13,300 nt of DNA from Phlegmacium glaucopus (lineage: Eukaryota > Basidiomycota > Agaricomycetes > Agaricales > Cortinariaceae), in NCBI GenBank assembly GCA_015039465.1, contig MU130369.1:102417-115716 (forward strand), given 5' to 3'. Position 1 is the stretch's first letter. The number at the start of each line of letters is the position of its first letter. The notes under the pieces were generated by a model. That model searched no databases. It was not told the DNA's origin and was given only the letters and a program-made list of their open reading frames with translations. The position numbers and the translations under genes are program-made. Shown here in pieces: positions 1-9,000 of this stretch.

Positions 1-242
1 TTTGTTGAGTGAAGACAAGTGTACATCTAACCAAAGATTGTCAGTTAAGTTGAAATAATAAAATTAAAATTAAAATAATACCTTTGTTGAGTGAAGACAC
101 ATCTAACCAAAGATTGTCAGTTAAATTGAAATAATAAAATTAAAGCTAAAATACTACCTTTGTTGCGTAAAGACAAATGTATATCTAACCAAAGATTGTT
201 AGCTGAATTGAAATAATAAAATTAAAATTAAAATAAACATAC
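1..242 (-). repeat. Tandem ~82-bp repeat, each unit a microexon plus intron
   Basis: Three copies begin at plus positions 1, 83 and 159, about 82, 76 and 84 bp long. Read on the minus strand, each intron starts GTATGT, GTAGTA or GTATTA and ends with CTAACAATCTTTGGTTAG or CTGACAATCTTTGGTTAG, that is, a branch-site consensus followed by AG. Introns are 242-185 (58 nt), 157-103 (55 nt) and 81-27 (55 nt). The pieces between them are 27 nt (184-158), 21 nt (102-82) and at least 26 nt (26-1). All begin with AT and the complete ones end AAAG, which fits phase-1 splicing throughout. The array continues past the left edge. Confidence 0.8.
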
Positions 243-1265
243 CGGTGGCCGTGGCATTAATGACACGGGCATTGGGAGTATAGGCGCTACTGCTGTCGTC
301 GTGGCAGGCTGTGGCAGTGTTGGCAACGTGGGCGTTGGACGTACGAGCACTGCTGCCGTCGTTGCTGTCGTCGTCGTTGCTATCGTCGTTGTTGCTATCG
401 TCGTTGTTGCTATCGTCGTTGTTGCTGTCATCGTCGTGCGCAGTCGTCGTATGGGTGGTGCTGGAATTGGCGACGGGGGTATGGGTGCTGCTGCCAGCGT
501 CATTGTTCCCGCTGTTTTCATAGTCATTCCCACCATTTTTGTAGCTGTTCTCCTTGTTTTCATAGTTGTTCACCTTGTTTTCATAGTCGTTCGCCTTGTT
601 TTTGTAGTTGTTATCCTTGTTTTTGTAGTCGTTTTGCTTCTTTTCGTAGTCGTTTTCTTTGTTTTTGTAGTCGTAGTCGTTGGCGTTGACGTTGGCATTC
701 TCGTCATTGTCTGCATCGTTGTTGTTGTTCTGGATGGGACCGTCGTCCTCGCCACTCGTAGGTACGCTGTGGTCATCAATGCTGGGCCTGTCAGATCGAC
801 ATTGGTGTCTGGGGACAATGGTGGGGATAGGTGTCGTTACAAGTAGAGAACGTGCACGCTCGGGCGGGGCAACAGAGATGCCACTCACCACGAGCGTGTG
901 TTCGGCCCTGTAGAATCGTTAGCAAACTAAATACACCGTGAATATGATTTAAAAGGACTTACGGGGTGAGGTGGGGTGGTACACCTGAAGCAGAGGACGT
1001 AATGTCCTCCGCTGCCCTCTCGAGGGCGGTTTTCCTGTCCATAGTGTGAGTAATCGGTACAGGAAATGAGATGGGATGGGGCGTACCTGCCATTCCCCTT
1101 TTTTGTCTGTTTTTTATGCCTTTTGGGGGCATCGACCATGTCCGCATTTGATTCTTGGTGCTTGCGCCGGTTGCCAACGGTCGAAGCAGCGTCGTTGCTG
1201 CTGCTCTTCGGATCATCGACCTTGTTCGGGTTGGGGTGGGATTGGTGGCGTGTGGTGACGGGCAT
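1..1265 (-). CDS. Partial low-complexity Asn/Asp-rich protein with a microexon-bearing 3' part
   Basis: I do not recognise the family. The spliced model has exons 1265-1087, 1034-963, 907-243, 184-158, 102-82 and 26-1 (cut by the window edge). Introns 1086-1035 (GTACGC..ACAG) and 962-908 (GTAAGT, branch GCTAAC, CTACAG) join three frames into one open frame. The chosen start gives MPVTTRHQSHPNPNK; an in-frame ATG at 1310 would add 15 residues. About 330 residues lie in the window. A basic stretch KRHKKQTKK (about residues 49-57) could be a nuclear localisation signal. Residues about 163-218 are eight heptads of the type DYKNKEN, and about 243-267 are five DDSNN pentads, so most of the chain should be disordered. 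After residue 305 the frame passes through phase-1 microexons coding DIHLSLRNK, DVSSLNK and DVHLSSLNK. If the intron at 242 is retained, the protein ends after a short hydrophobic tail at a TAA. Function unknown. Confidence is good for exons 1-3 and moderate for the microexons. Confidence 0.6.
358..432 (-). repeat. Coding 15-bp repeat (DDSNN pentads)
   Basis: Five tandem 15-bp units in the third exon of the left-edge gene code DDSNN, DDSNN, DDSNN, DDSND and DDSND. The plus strand shows them as gttgttgctatcgtc-type units. Units this alike suggest recent slippage expansion. The encoded stretch is acidic and probably unstructured. Confidence 0.75.
505..672 (-). repeat. Coding 21-bp repeat (DYKNKEN heptads)
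   Basis: Eight tandem 21-bp units code heptads with Tyr fixed at position 2: DYKNKEN, DYEKKQN, DYKNKDN, NYKNKAN, DYENKVN, NYENKEN, SYKNGGN and DYENSGN. The Tyr spacing is strict while charged positions vary between Lys, Glu and Asp. No leucine-type heptad hydrophobics are present, so this is not a normal coiled coil. Confidence 0.75.
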
Positions 1266-1414
1266 GATGGAGGGAAATAGAGAAGAGGAATGGGTTGCGA
1301 CGCAGGACAATGGGTTGTGACAGGTTGTGACGCAGACAGGGCAAAGGGTTTGGATGCTTTAGGACATAGTTCCCACATGTGAATATATTTACTAAGTTTT
1401 AAGCCCTACAAATT

Positions 1415-1497
1415 GCCGGTATGGCTCAGGTGTTAAAGTGCCAGGCTTTATTGTTGCAGTGATGCTGGTTCAATTCCCAATGAGTGCACTTTTTTTT
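1415..1497 (+). repeat. tRNA-like sequence, probable SINE head or tRNA relic
   Basis: The sequence holds an A-box match TGGCTCAGGTG (1422-1432) and a B-box match GGTTCAATTCC (1467-1477) at normal spacing, followed by a run of eight T (1490-1497) that would stop RNA polymerase III. The D-stem pairs at three of four positions (GCTC with GTGC) and the ends of the acceptor stem pair partly. The anticodon and T stems do not pair properly, so a working tRNA is unlikely. It could be the 5' head of a tRNA-derived SINE or a decayed tRNA gene. No poly-A tail or target-site duplication could be assigned. Confidence 0.5.
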
Positions 1498-1520
1498 AAT
1501 TGGTAAATAATACTGTTTCT

Positions 1521-1865
1521 GAGTGGAATCCAACTCAATTCCGAATGGAATCTGAATGGACTCCACTTGGATTCCACTCAGAATCCAAGTGGAGTGCATT
1601 CGGATTCCATTCGGATTCTGAGTGGAATCCAAGTGGACTCTATTCAGATTCCATTCGGATTCTGAGTGGAATCCAAGTGGACTCTATTCAGATTCCATTC
1701 GGATTCTGAGTGGAATCCAAGTGGAGTCCAAGTGGAGTCCATTCAGATTCCAAGTGGATTCCAAGTGGAATTGAGGTGGAATTCTCAATTTGGACTTGGA
1801 GTCTGAGTGGATTACAAGTAATTTACTCGGAATCCACTCGGAGTCCGAGTGGAATATATTCCAAG
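1521..1865. repeat. 11-bp minisatellite with palindromic cores and hairpins
   Basis: About 25 consecutive 11-bp units of two related types, GAGTGGAATCC/AAGTGGACTCC and ATTCGGATTCC/ATTCAGATTCT, fill 1521 to about 1800, then become degenerate to about 1865. An isolated block lies at 1941-1976. The cores GGAATCC and GGATTCC are reverse complements, so units can pair with each other. The best case is a perfect 15-bp stem with a 6-nt loop at 1560-1595. A 44-bp block of four units is repeated in tandem near 1619-1706. Because 11 is not a multiple of 3, the open frames across it look like Ser/Glu/Trp/Pro-rich protein; I do not take them as genes. Confidence 0.85.
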
Positions 1866-2585
1866 CAAAGTCACAAATTTGGGTGGGTTACCTGCCAGAA
1901 AATATGCTGCTTGGAGTCCGAGGAGCCTCCTCAGAATGCATGGAATCTGAGTGGATTCCATTCGGAATCCAAGCGGAAACCATGGGGCACTGTAAAGACC
2001 TCGGGCCTGTTAAGTTTAAAACAAAGGAGTCACGTCGGAGTTACTCCAGAACGGACGGAACAGAACCGGAACAGTAAGCGGAAAGGACGTTGGCCTCAGC
2101 GTATGTGCTGTGCCGCCCAGCTCCTACAATGTCCTGATTTCGGAACTAGAAGAGAACAGAAAGTCGGAAGACCTCAGTGACTTAGAGGACGAACAAGAGG
2201 AGGAAACAAAGTTGATATTCAAACTGAGGGAAAACATACAAGTTTCGAGTACTTAAATAAAAAAAGGAATAGCAACCAAAATATAAAAGATAAATATAAG
2301 TGCTGCGTTCTGCTCCCAGGAAGGTCCTGCATTCTTGGGTGAATAATCCATGGCGGGTATGCTGACTGATGGTGGGAAGGATGATGACAAAGAATAGTGG
2401 TAGTGGCAAAGAAGTGGTAATGGGTTTGGAGTATAGACGGAGGAACCGGAATGACATGGAAAAGTCTCAGAGTTGAACATAGGAAGAGTAGTTCAGGATA
2501 TAAGGGAAGGCACTGTACAGAGTACGGACTACCGGAAACAGCTCCAACGGAGCCGGACCGGAGTAACGTATAACAGAATGTAACA
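1866..2585. other. Intergenic stretch, no gene recognised
   Basis: Apart from a short leftover block of the 11-bp repeat at 1941-1976 I see no gene. Parts are rich in GGAAC/CCGGAAC words (around 2045-2075 and 2525-2565), suggesting a degraded repeat. Open frames on either strand show no recognisable domain and no convincing splice pattern. Confidence 0.6.
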
Positions 2586-3228
2586 GGGCCCTTGTATTTG
2601 AAGTGTGTATAATGGAACAAATACCAAACTGACCGAAACAGTAAAACAAGATCTTAAAAGAGGGAATTGTTAGTGTTTGAATGTGCCACTGAACATTGAA
2701 AACAACCTGAAAATGACCAACATTTCCCAATTTTGATTGACCTCCTATTGATGGGGCCCTTGTATTTGAAGTGTGTATAACGGAACAAATACCAAACCAA
2801 CTAAAAAGGTAAAACCAGATCCTAAAAGAGGGAATTGTTAGCGTTTGAACACGTTATTGAACGTTGAAAACGACCTGAAAATGACCAACATTTCCCCATT
2901 TCAATCTACCTCCTACTGATGAGGCCCTTGTATTTTCAGTGTGTATAACAGAACGAATACTGAACCAACCAGAAAAGTAAAACCGGATCATAAAAGAGGT
3001 AGTTATAGCTTTTAAACCCGTTATCAAACGTTAAAAACAACCCAAAAATGACTGATATCGCACCATTTCAATCTACCTCCTACTTATTTGGCCCCCTGCA
3101 TTTGCAGTGTGTATAACGGAATGAATACCAAACCGACAGAAAAGGTAAAACCAGATCCTGAAAGAGGGAATTGTTAGCTTTCAAATGCGCCATTAAACAT
3201 TAAAAAAGACCCAAAAATGACCAACATT
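2586..3228. repeat. 168-bp satellite, about 3.8 tandem copies
   Basis: Units begin at about 2586, 2754, 2922 and 3089, giving periods of 168, 168 and 167 bp; the fourth stops after about 140 bp. Each unit has a head GGCCCTTGTATTTGAAGTGT or close variant, then TGTATAACGGAAC, a middle AAAGAGGGAATTGTTAG, and near its end ATGACCAACAT followed by ATCTACCTCCTA in the middle copies. Copies differ by scattered substitutions, with copies 3 and 4 more diverged. No conserved reading frame runs through the units. Confidence 0.85.
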
Positions 3229-4219
3229 GTAGTCATCAGGTGTTGGTGATGGTGGTGGTATATGAAATGACAAACTTGGTGGGAACAAAAGTTGGAGTTG
3301 AACTTATATATTTAGTGATTTTAGTCCACTTGTTGTGCACAGACTTTGTTTAGGGTTGGTTTATTGAACTTAATGAAAAATGATATACTCTAGTGTGACA
3401 TAGTGATGAAGATAAACTACGCTGGACAGCGCTGGTGTCCACTGCATGGATGCAATGGAACTATGACTTACTATAAGTGTGAGGGTGAAGGATGTGTCCT
3501 GCTGGCATGAAGTTCCTACCAACTTTACTGCTAGTAAAGCAATCGTCAATGGTGCAAAAACATTATAGGTGGGATTTGTGGGAGAGTTAGGACACGCTGT
3601 CCTAACTTTCCCACCTTCACGGTAGGGCTGTGCACCATAACCATCATGGGCATGGGCTGCCATGTCGCAGTCCATGCCTGTCAACTTTTCAGAATAGATG
3701 GTTATGGGTTCAGGTTGTCTAAGAGTGTGTGTGGCAGGACAGGACGGGTTAAATAACAGTCATTGATGGGTAGCAACAGGTTATGGGTAGGATATGTATC
3801 AACAAATAAAAAATTCATAGTAAACTTTACAATTTAGGACATGTAGCATGTTTAAGTTGTAAGTGTTGCTTAAGAATCATAAGATGGTGGAGGGATGAAG
3901 GCTTGCTCAATGCAAGGAAATGATGTTGCAGCCACCAGAGAAAATATGCTTGATGGCCACAGCAGACAAATAAAAGTTAAACATGTCAAGAAATGACAAG
4001 TACATAATCTAGATAGTAAATCCTACTGCTGATCTCAACTGCTGATGATCTGATTGTTGGTTATCACAATGATCAATCTCTAAAATTAGGTCCTGGCCAT
4101 CATACTGTTGCAACTCACTGATGGCTGTTTTTTGAAGGATGATAACAGGTGGCAGCCATCAATGCAGCGGCTGCCAAAAAGGTCAGATCAAGCACCAGCA
4201 GTACGGGTTGGGTCACCTG
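3229..4219. other. Gene-poor stretch
   Basis: No intact gene is visible. A 104-residue open frame on the minus strand at 3370-3684 has no recognisable domain. On the minus strand near 3500-3550 another frame reads SSKVGRNF, weakly like the KAEAGDGRNF segment of the Myb/SANT-like fragment at 4220-4417, and may be a second decayed copy. A 7-bp inverted repeat, GGCAGCC/GGCTGCC, lies near 4151-4176. Confidence 0.45.
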
Positions 4220-4264
4220 TCAGTGGGCCAAGGCACCTGCCATGATGGTTACGGTGTGCAGCCC
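3625..4264. repeat. Inverted repeat pair, 25-bp arms
   Basis: The arm at 3625-3649 (gggctgtgcaccataaccat...) matches the reverse complement of 4240-4264 at 22 of 25 positions. The right arm lies inside the Myb/SANT-like fragment. I see no target-site duplication outside the arms, so it is not claimed as a transposon; an inverted partial duplication is equally possible. Confidence 0.5.
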
Positions 4265-4417
4265 GCCATGCTCATGAAGAGGGGCAATTTGGCTGACAGC
4301 CCGCTGGAAGGTGGTTGTTTTGAAGTTCCTGCCATCCCCAGCTTCTGCTTTGTTGTCCCCAAGAAAGTCAACTAAAGCAGTCTCTTCAGCAGTGGTCCAA
4401 ACAACTCCAGTGGGCAT
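4220..4417 (-). pseudogene. Myb/SANT-like DNA-binding domain fragment
   Basis: A minus-strand frame starting MPTGVVWTTAEETALVDFL and continuing through NKAEAGDGRNFKTTTFQRA resembles the first half of the Myb/SANT-like DNA-binding domain found in many mushroom proteins, some linked to transposons: a leading Trp, acidic residues, LxxFL, then KAEAGDGxNFK and an aromatic. The frame ends soon after QIAPLHEHGG at a TGA. The second half of the domain, with its expected Lys-Trp region, is absent or scrambled downstream. It is therefore probably a broken gene or transposon remnant. The family call rests on memory of the motif style, so confidence is moderate. Confidence 0.4.
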
Positions 4418-4629
4418 TGTGGATAGAAGTGAGTGAGGGGTTGGTGGGGTGTTAAAGATCAATAAGACAAGCATATTTTGAGGTTATAATGTAGAGACCA
4501 TGGTGCAAAAATGCATAAATGGTGCATACAAAGCATGCAGATGTATCTAATCAGGTGTGACGATCTGTGATGCGATTTCATTCAGAGTGCTGGAACCAGC
4601 CAGATGCCATCAAACTCATATTCATTATT

Positions 4630-4648
4630 CATATTCAAACTGAATATG
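4630..4648. repeat. Small perfect hairpin
   Basis: CATATTCA and TGAATATG form an 8-bp perfect stem around the loop AAC. It is AT-rich and stands alone, with no T-run or gene end next to it, so no function is assigned. Confidence 0.5.
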
Positions 4649-4694
4649 GATACCGAACAGACTCTTAAGTGGTTGTAAATACTACTAGTAATAA

Positions 4695-4714
4695 TAAGTA
4701 AGTAAGTAAGTAAG
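4695..4714. repeat. (TAAG)5 microsatellite
   Basis: Five perfect tandem copies of TAAG, preceded by a short ATAATA run. Confidence 0.9.
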
Positions 4715-6071
4715 GTTGGAAATTCTGGTAAAAAAAATTGACAGTAAGCATAGTATTTTTCACCTGTTAAACCATCGGAAATTCCTACTTTCTGGGGTTG
4801 TGATCCTTTAATATATTGACGTGAATTACTACCCTTTACGACCTTAAAGGGGGTCCTAGTTAATTTGTTAATCCACCTTAATCAGTGTAATAACATACTC
4901 TAAACATAGAAAATTACATAATTTGCTGAGTTGTAAATTACAATGGCCTGGGTCTCTCAGTGAGTGAGGGACCATGTATGGTGGAAAGACATGGTACTTG
5001 ATACTAAGGTATATTGTAAACTTTGTATGACATGTAAACAGAGTAATCAAAAACTCTATAGATTATTAAACCCCTTAGCCCTGCCTTCAGCACTGTGGGA
5101 ATAAATAGGAATGCATTTTGTTGTTCCTTTACCAACATCCAGTAATATGGATGGAAATTTTTACTCTATCACAGTTGTCATTTGTTTGCTTACTATTATG
5201 AATTTCTACCCCATTCTTTAAATGCAGTGATAATTTCCTTTCTCATCTGTTTCACTTATATGCACATTACACATGTTACACATGTTCCCTTATTTTTCTT
5301 TCCTTTTCTCCTTGTGTTTTACACACCTTTTACATGCAGGTTACCTTGCTTTTACCATATGTTTCTCAATTGTACTTTTACTATATAAAAGGTAGTGTAC
5401 AACCTCTTGTACTTTAGCTAGTTTTTAAGAACCTTCACTCTAAAGATACACTACTCTCCCAAATTCTCAAAGACAATATCTGAACAACTTTCAAGCATTC
5501 TTTAGAGCTCTGCATTTACAAATAAACTCTTGTATTAACTGTCTATAGTAAGATAAATCATAAACCACTGACCTCTTCAAAGTCATATGATCAGTTCTGG
5601 TTCTGGATAGCCCCAGCAATCTGGTTCTGTTCTTGAGTCTTGCTTGTCCAGATATCTCAGTTCTGAACCATATGTTGAAATGACAATGTCTCACCTGATA
5701 CCCTAAGAAAAACTGTTCCCATTTTTAAATGGCTGTTCTGTTCTGGTTCTAACAAAATAGGCATTGAAATCTTGGCTCAAACTGAACTGAACTTCAGCAT
5801 CCCTAGGAATACATTGGGATTAATAAAGATTGTAGAAGTGGTTATTTGACTCAATTTCAGAGCAAAAAGCAGAAGCCTTGCTGATTTGGAGGAGAAATTG
5901 TTGTTTATTTGGATCTGTCCTAGGGATCTGCAGGCAGATCTATTATGCTCTGTTTATATTAAAAAGGAGACCTTTCTATGATTTTCTGCTAAAATTTGCA
6001 ATTTAAACTTTGTTTTAAAAGTGAAATGAGATACAGTACAAACACTTGTATACCTTAATGATTGGGCCACT
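4715..6071. other. AT-rich intergenic stretch downstream of the NLR-like gene
   Basis: No gene could be supported. Short open frames (for example 5182-5388 plus and 5491-5694 minus) lack domains and codon structure. The segment 5181-5390 is pyrimidine-rich with repeated CACATGTTACA words. GATCTGC-AG-GCAGATC at 5925-5940 is a 7-bp inverted repeat. The part next to 6071 should hold the 3' UTR of the NLR-like gene; no clear AATAAA is seen there on the minus strand. Confidence 0.5.
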
Positions 6072-9000
6072 TCAGTCTCTCCCTATCCTCTTCTTTATAT
6101 TCATGACTTCAAGCTCCAGCTGCTCCGCCTCATTCCATCTCCCCTGAACCCTATATGTGCCTGCTAAATTTTCTATACTGTTGAGAGTGTCTGGATGTTC
6201 CACACCAAACAGCTTCTTGGTCATGTCCATAACTTGAACTTGCAGCTGCTCAGCCTCATTCCACCTCCCCTGATCCATGTATGTGCTTGCTAAATTTGCC
6301 ATATTTGTGAGAGTGTCTGGATGTTCTGCACCGAGCAGCTTCTTGCTCATGTTCATAACTTGAACTCCCAGCTGCTCTGCCTCAATGCACCTTCCCTGAA
6401 ATGAATATGTATTTGCTAGATGTGCTGTATTCCTGAGTGTCTCAGGATGTTCTGCACCAAGGATCTCCTTGCTCATTTCCATAACTTGAACTTGCAGCTG
6501 CTCTGCCTCATTCCACCTTTCCTGAGCTGAGTATATCCTTGCTATATTTGTCATACTGCTGAGGGTGCTTGGATGTTCTGCACCAAGAAGCTTTTTCCTC
6601 ATGTATAGAACTGGACCCTCCAGCTGCTCTGCCTCATTCCACCTTCCCTGAAGTTGGTATATGCTTGCTAGATGTGCAATACTGTTGAGGGTGTCTGGAT
6701 GTTCTGCACCAAAGAGATTCTTGCGCATATCCACAACTTGAGCCTGCAGCTGCTCTGCCTCATTCCATCTTCCCTGATCCCTGTATATGGTTCCTAGATT
6801 TTCCATACTGTTGAGGGTGTATGGATGTTCTGCACCAAGCAGCTTCTTGCTCATGTTCATAACTAGAATGTCCAGATGCTGTGCCTCATTCCACCTTCCC
6901 TGATTCCAGTATGTGCTTGCTAGATGTGCCATACTGCTGAGGGTATCTAGATGCTCTGCACCAAAGAGCTTCTCACTCATGTCCATAGCTTGAACTTGCA
7001 GCTGCTCTGCTTCAATCCACCTTCCCTGATCTCTGTATGTGCTTGCTAGACTTACCATACTGTTGAGGGTAACTCGATGTTTTGCACCAAGCAGTTTTTT
7101 GTTCATTTCCATAACTTGAACTTGCAGCTGTTCTGCCTCATTCCACCTTCCCTGATCCATATATGTGTTTGCTAAATTTGCCATACTATTGAGGGTGTCT
7201 GGATGTTCTGCACCAAGCAGCTGCTTCCTCCTATCCACAACTTGAACCTTCAACTGCTCTGCATTGTCCCAATCTCCATTCTCTGCCATTACTAGTGCAA
7301 ATTTGGTCCACTGATCATCATAGTACTGCTTCATAAGGCCTATCTGCCTTCCATGTAATACATTTGCCTTAACATGTGGGAAAATCAACCTTCGCAGTGC
7401 ATAATCATGACTTTCAAATCTCCATGGAATTGCACAGGACAAGATTATGCTTCCCATCTCATACATTCCTTGCTGCTCAGATTTTGACATTCTCTCCCGA
7501 CTCCAGTAGTGCACCAGAGGATGAACAGACAATATTTTAGATGATTGTCCTCTTCTCATCAAGGAGAAAGAGAGAAGGACACTAATCCCTTGTCCAAAGA
7601 TGAATTCATCCCAGTGACCATCATTGTCTAAGCCAAGCAGAGTATGATCCAGTAAAGCAACTGCCCGAGGTAACTTTTCAGCTATGTCACCATCAACATA
7701 TTTCATAGCCCCCACAGCAGCAGATTGGAATATATCTTTAGAAATATTGCTATGATGATAGAAAGCACATATTTGAAGAATTAAGATTGCAGCCTGGGCT
7801 GCTTGTGCATCTCCAGCAGTAGAATATCCACCAGCCCTCCTTTCTATTTCTTTGAAAGAAAGATCCCAAGTCCCATACACTGTCTTATTATACTTTGATG
7901 CTCCTGTGAATGTAGCATCTGACATAAGAGCATGACGATGTACTGAGAATTGCCTCAGATATTTATCAATATCACATTTCCCAGCTTCAATATATGCCCC
8001 AGCATGATCAATGGCAAGAGGAATGCATCCAAGCTCAGCCACAATATTTTTAGCAGCTTGTAGATGTTCAGGCAATGCATCCAAACAGCTGGCTCTGAGA
8101 AGTAGAGTTATAGCATCTGACTCCTCCATTTCCTTGATCTCAATTTTGTTCTCAGATGATACAATCCTCCCCATGGATTGGTTTCTGCTAGTAATCAGAA
8201 TATTACCTCTGTTCCCTGGGGGGATGAACTCAGTCACCACCTCTGGAAGAGGATCATCAGCATTATCAAACACAATCAACCATTCCCCTTGAAGAGAAGA
8301 TATCCACTGGAGGACAGACTCAACTGAGCCATCCACACCAGAATCTTGTGCAGCAGGAAGGCCAGATATGCCCTTGAGAGACATGACCATGCTCTCCTGA
8401 GAGGAGGCATCAACCCAGAAGACATGTGAAAAACTAACAAGAAATGAATCCAGTGTTGTGGATGGTATTCTGACAAACTTACCTGTCAGACATTTCTTCT
8501 ATGAACTTGAGACATATCTGGGTCTTTCCAATCCCTCCCAATCCCCAGAGTAGACAAGAGCGCCTTAACATCAGTCTACCAGTAGCACAATGAAAAAGAA
8601 TCTTCCCGAGTTTATCAAGTACATCTCGCCGTCCAGTAAAGATTGGACTGGAGTTGGGTTGCTGAGTTACAGGGATATTTATCCCCCTTTCACGACTACT
8701 GGCAGGGAGATTAATGACATTGTTCTGTATGTACAATTATTTGTAAATCATACATGTGACTTACGAGAAAGACTTACGAAAGTGCCGCCAGTGATGAGAG
8801 TATTCTGGGCATTTGCAAACAGACCCAAGGCAGGTTGTTGAACCTGGTGATCATGAGCGGAAGCCGAAAACACACGGTGTAGGCAACTCACAGAGGGGTT
8901 TTGTTCCGATTTCGTGGATCTCAAGTTGGCATACCTTATAGCATCAGGCGAGGAGACTGGATTTCCTTCCGGATGGGCTACAGGTGTAACCGCCCACGCG

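Noticed and set aside
1..242. CRISPR-like array
   Set aside because: There are only three units in a eukaryotic setting, the parts between conserved pieces are also repeats rather than unique spacers, and the units carry splice signals.
301..846. Plus-strand 181-residue Val/Ile-rich open frame that looks like a membrane protein
   Set aside because: It is the complement of the Asn/Asp/Lys-rich repeat exon on the minus strand. GTC/GTT-rich complement of GAC/AAC repeats gives a false hydrophobic frame, and only the minus strand has matching introns.
1415..1489. A working tRNA gene
   Set aside because: The anticodon stem and T stem do not pair, and most of the acceptor stem is mismatched, though the A and B boxes are good.
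1500..2180. Two adjoining plus-strand frames rich in Ser, Glu, Trp and Pro
   Set aside because: They come from the 11-bp minisatellite, which is open in several frames. There is no domain, no splice pattern and the similarity ends where the repeat ends.
3625..4264. A 640-bp DNA transposon with terminal inverted repeats
   Set aside because: No target-site duplication is seen outside the arms, and the right arm lies within a coding-like fragment.
8011..8292. Plus-strand frame inside the NLR-like gene
   Set aside because: It is a shadow of the NB-ARC coding exon and has no domain of its own.
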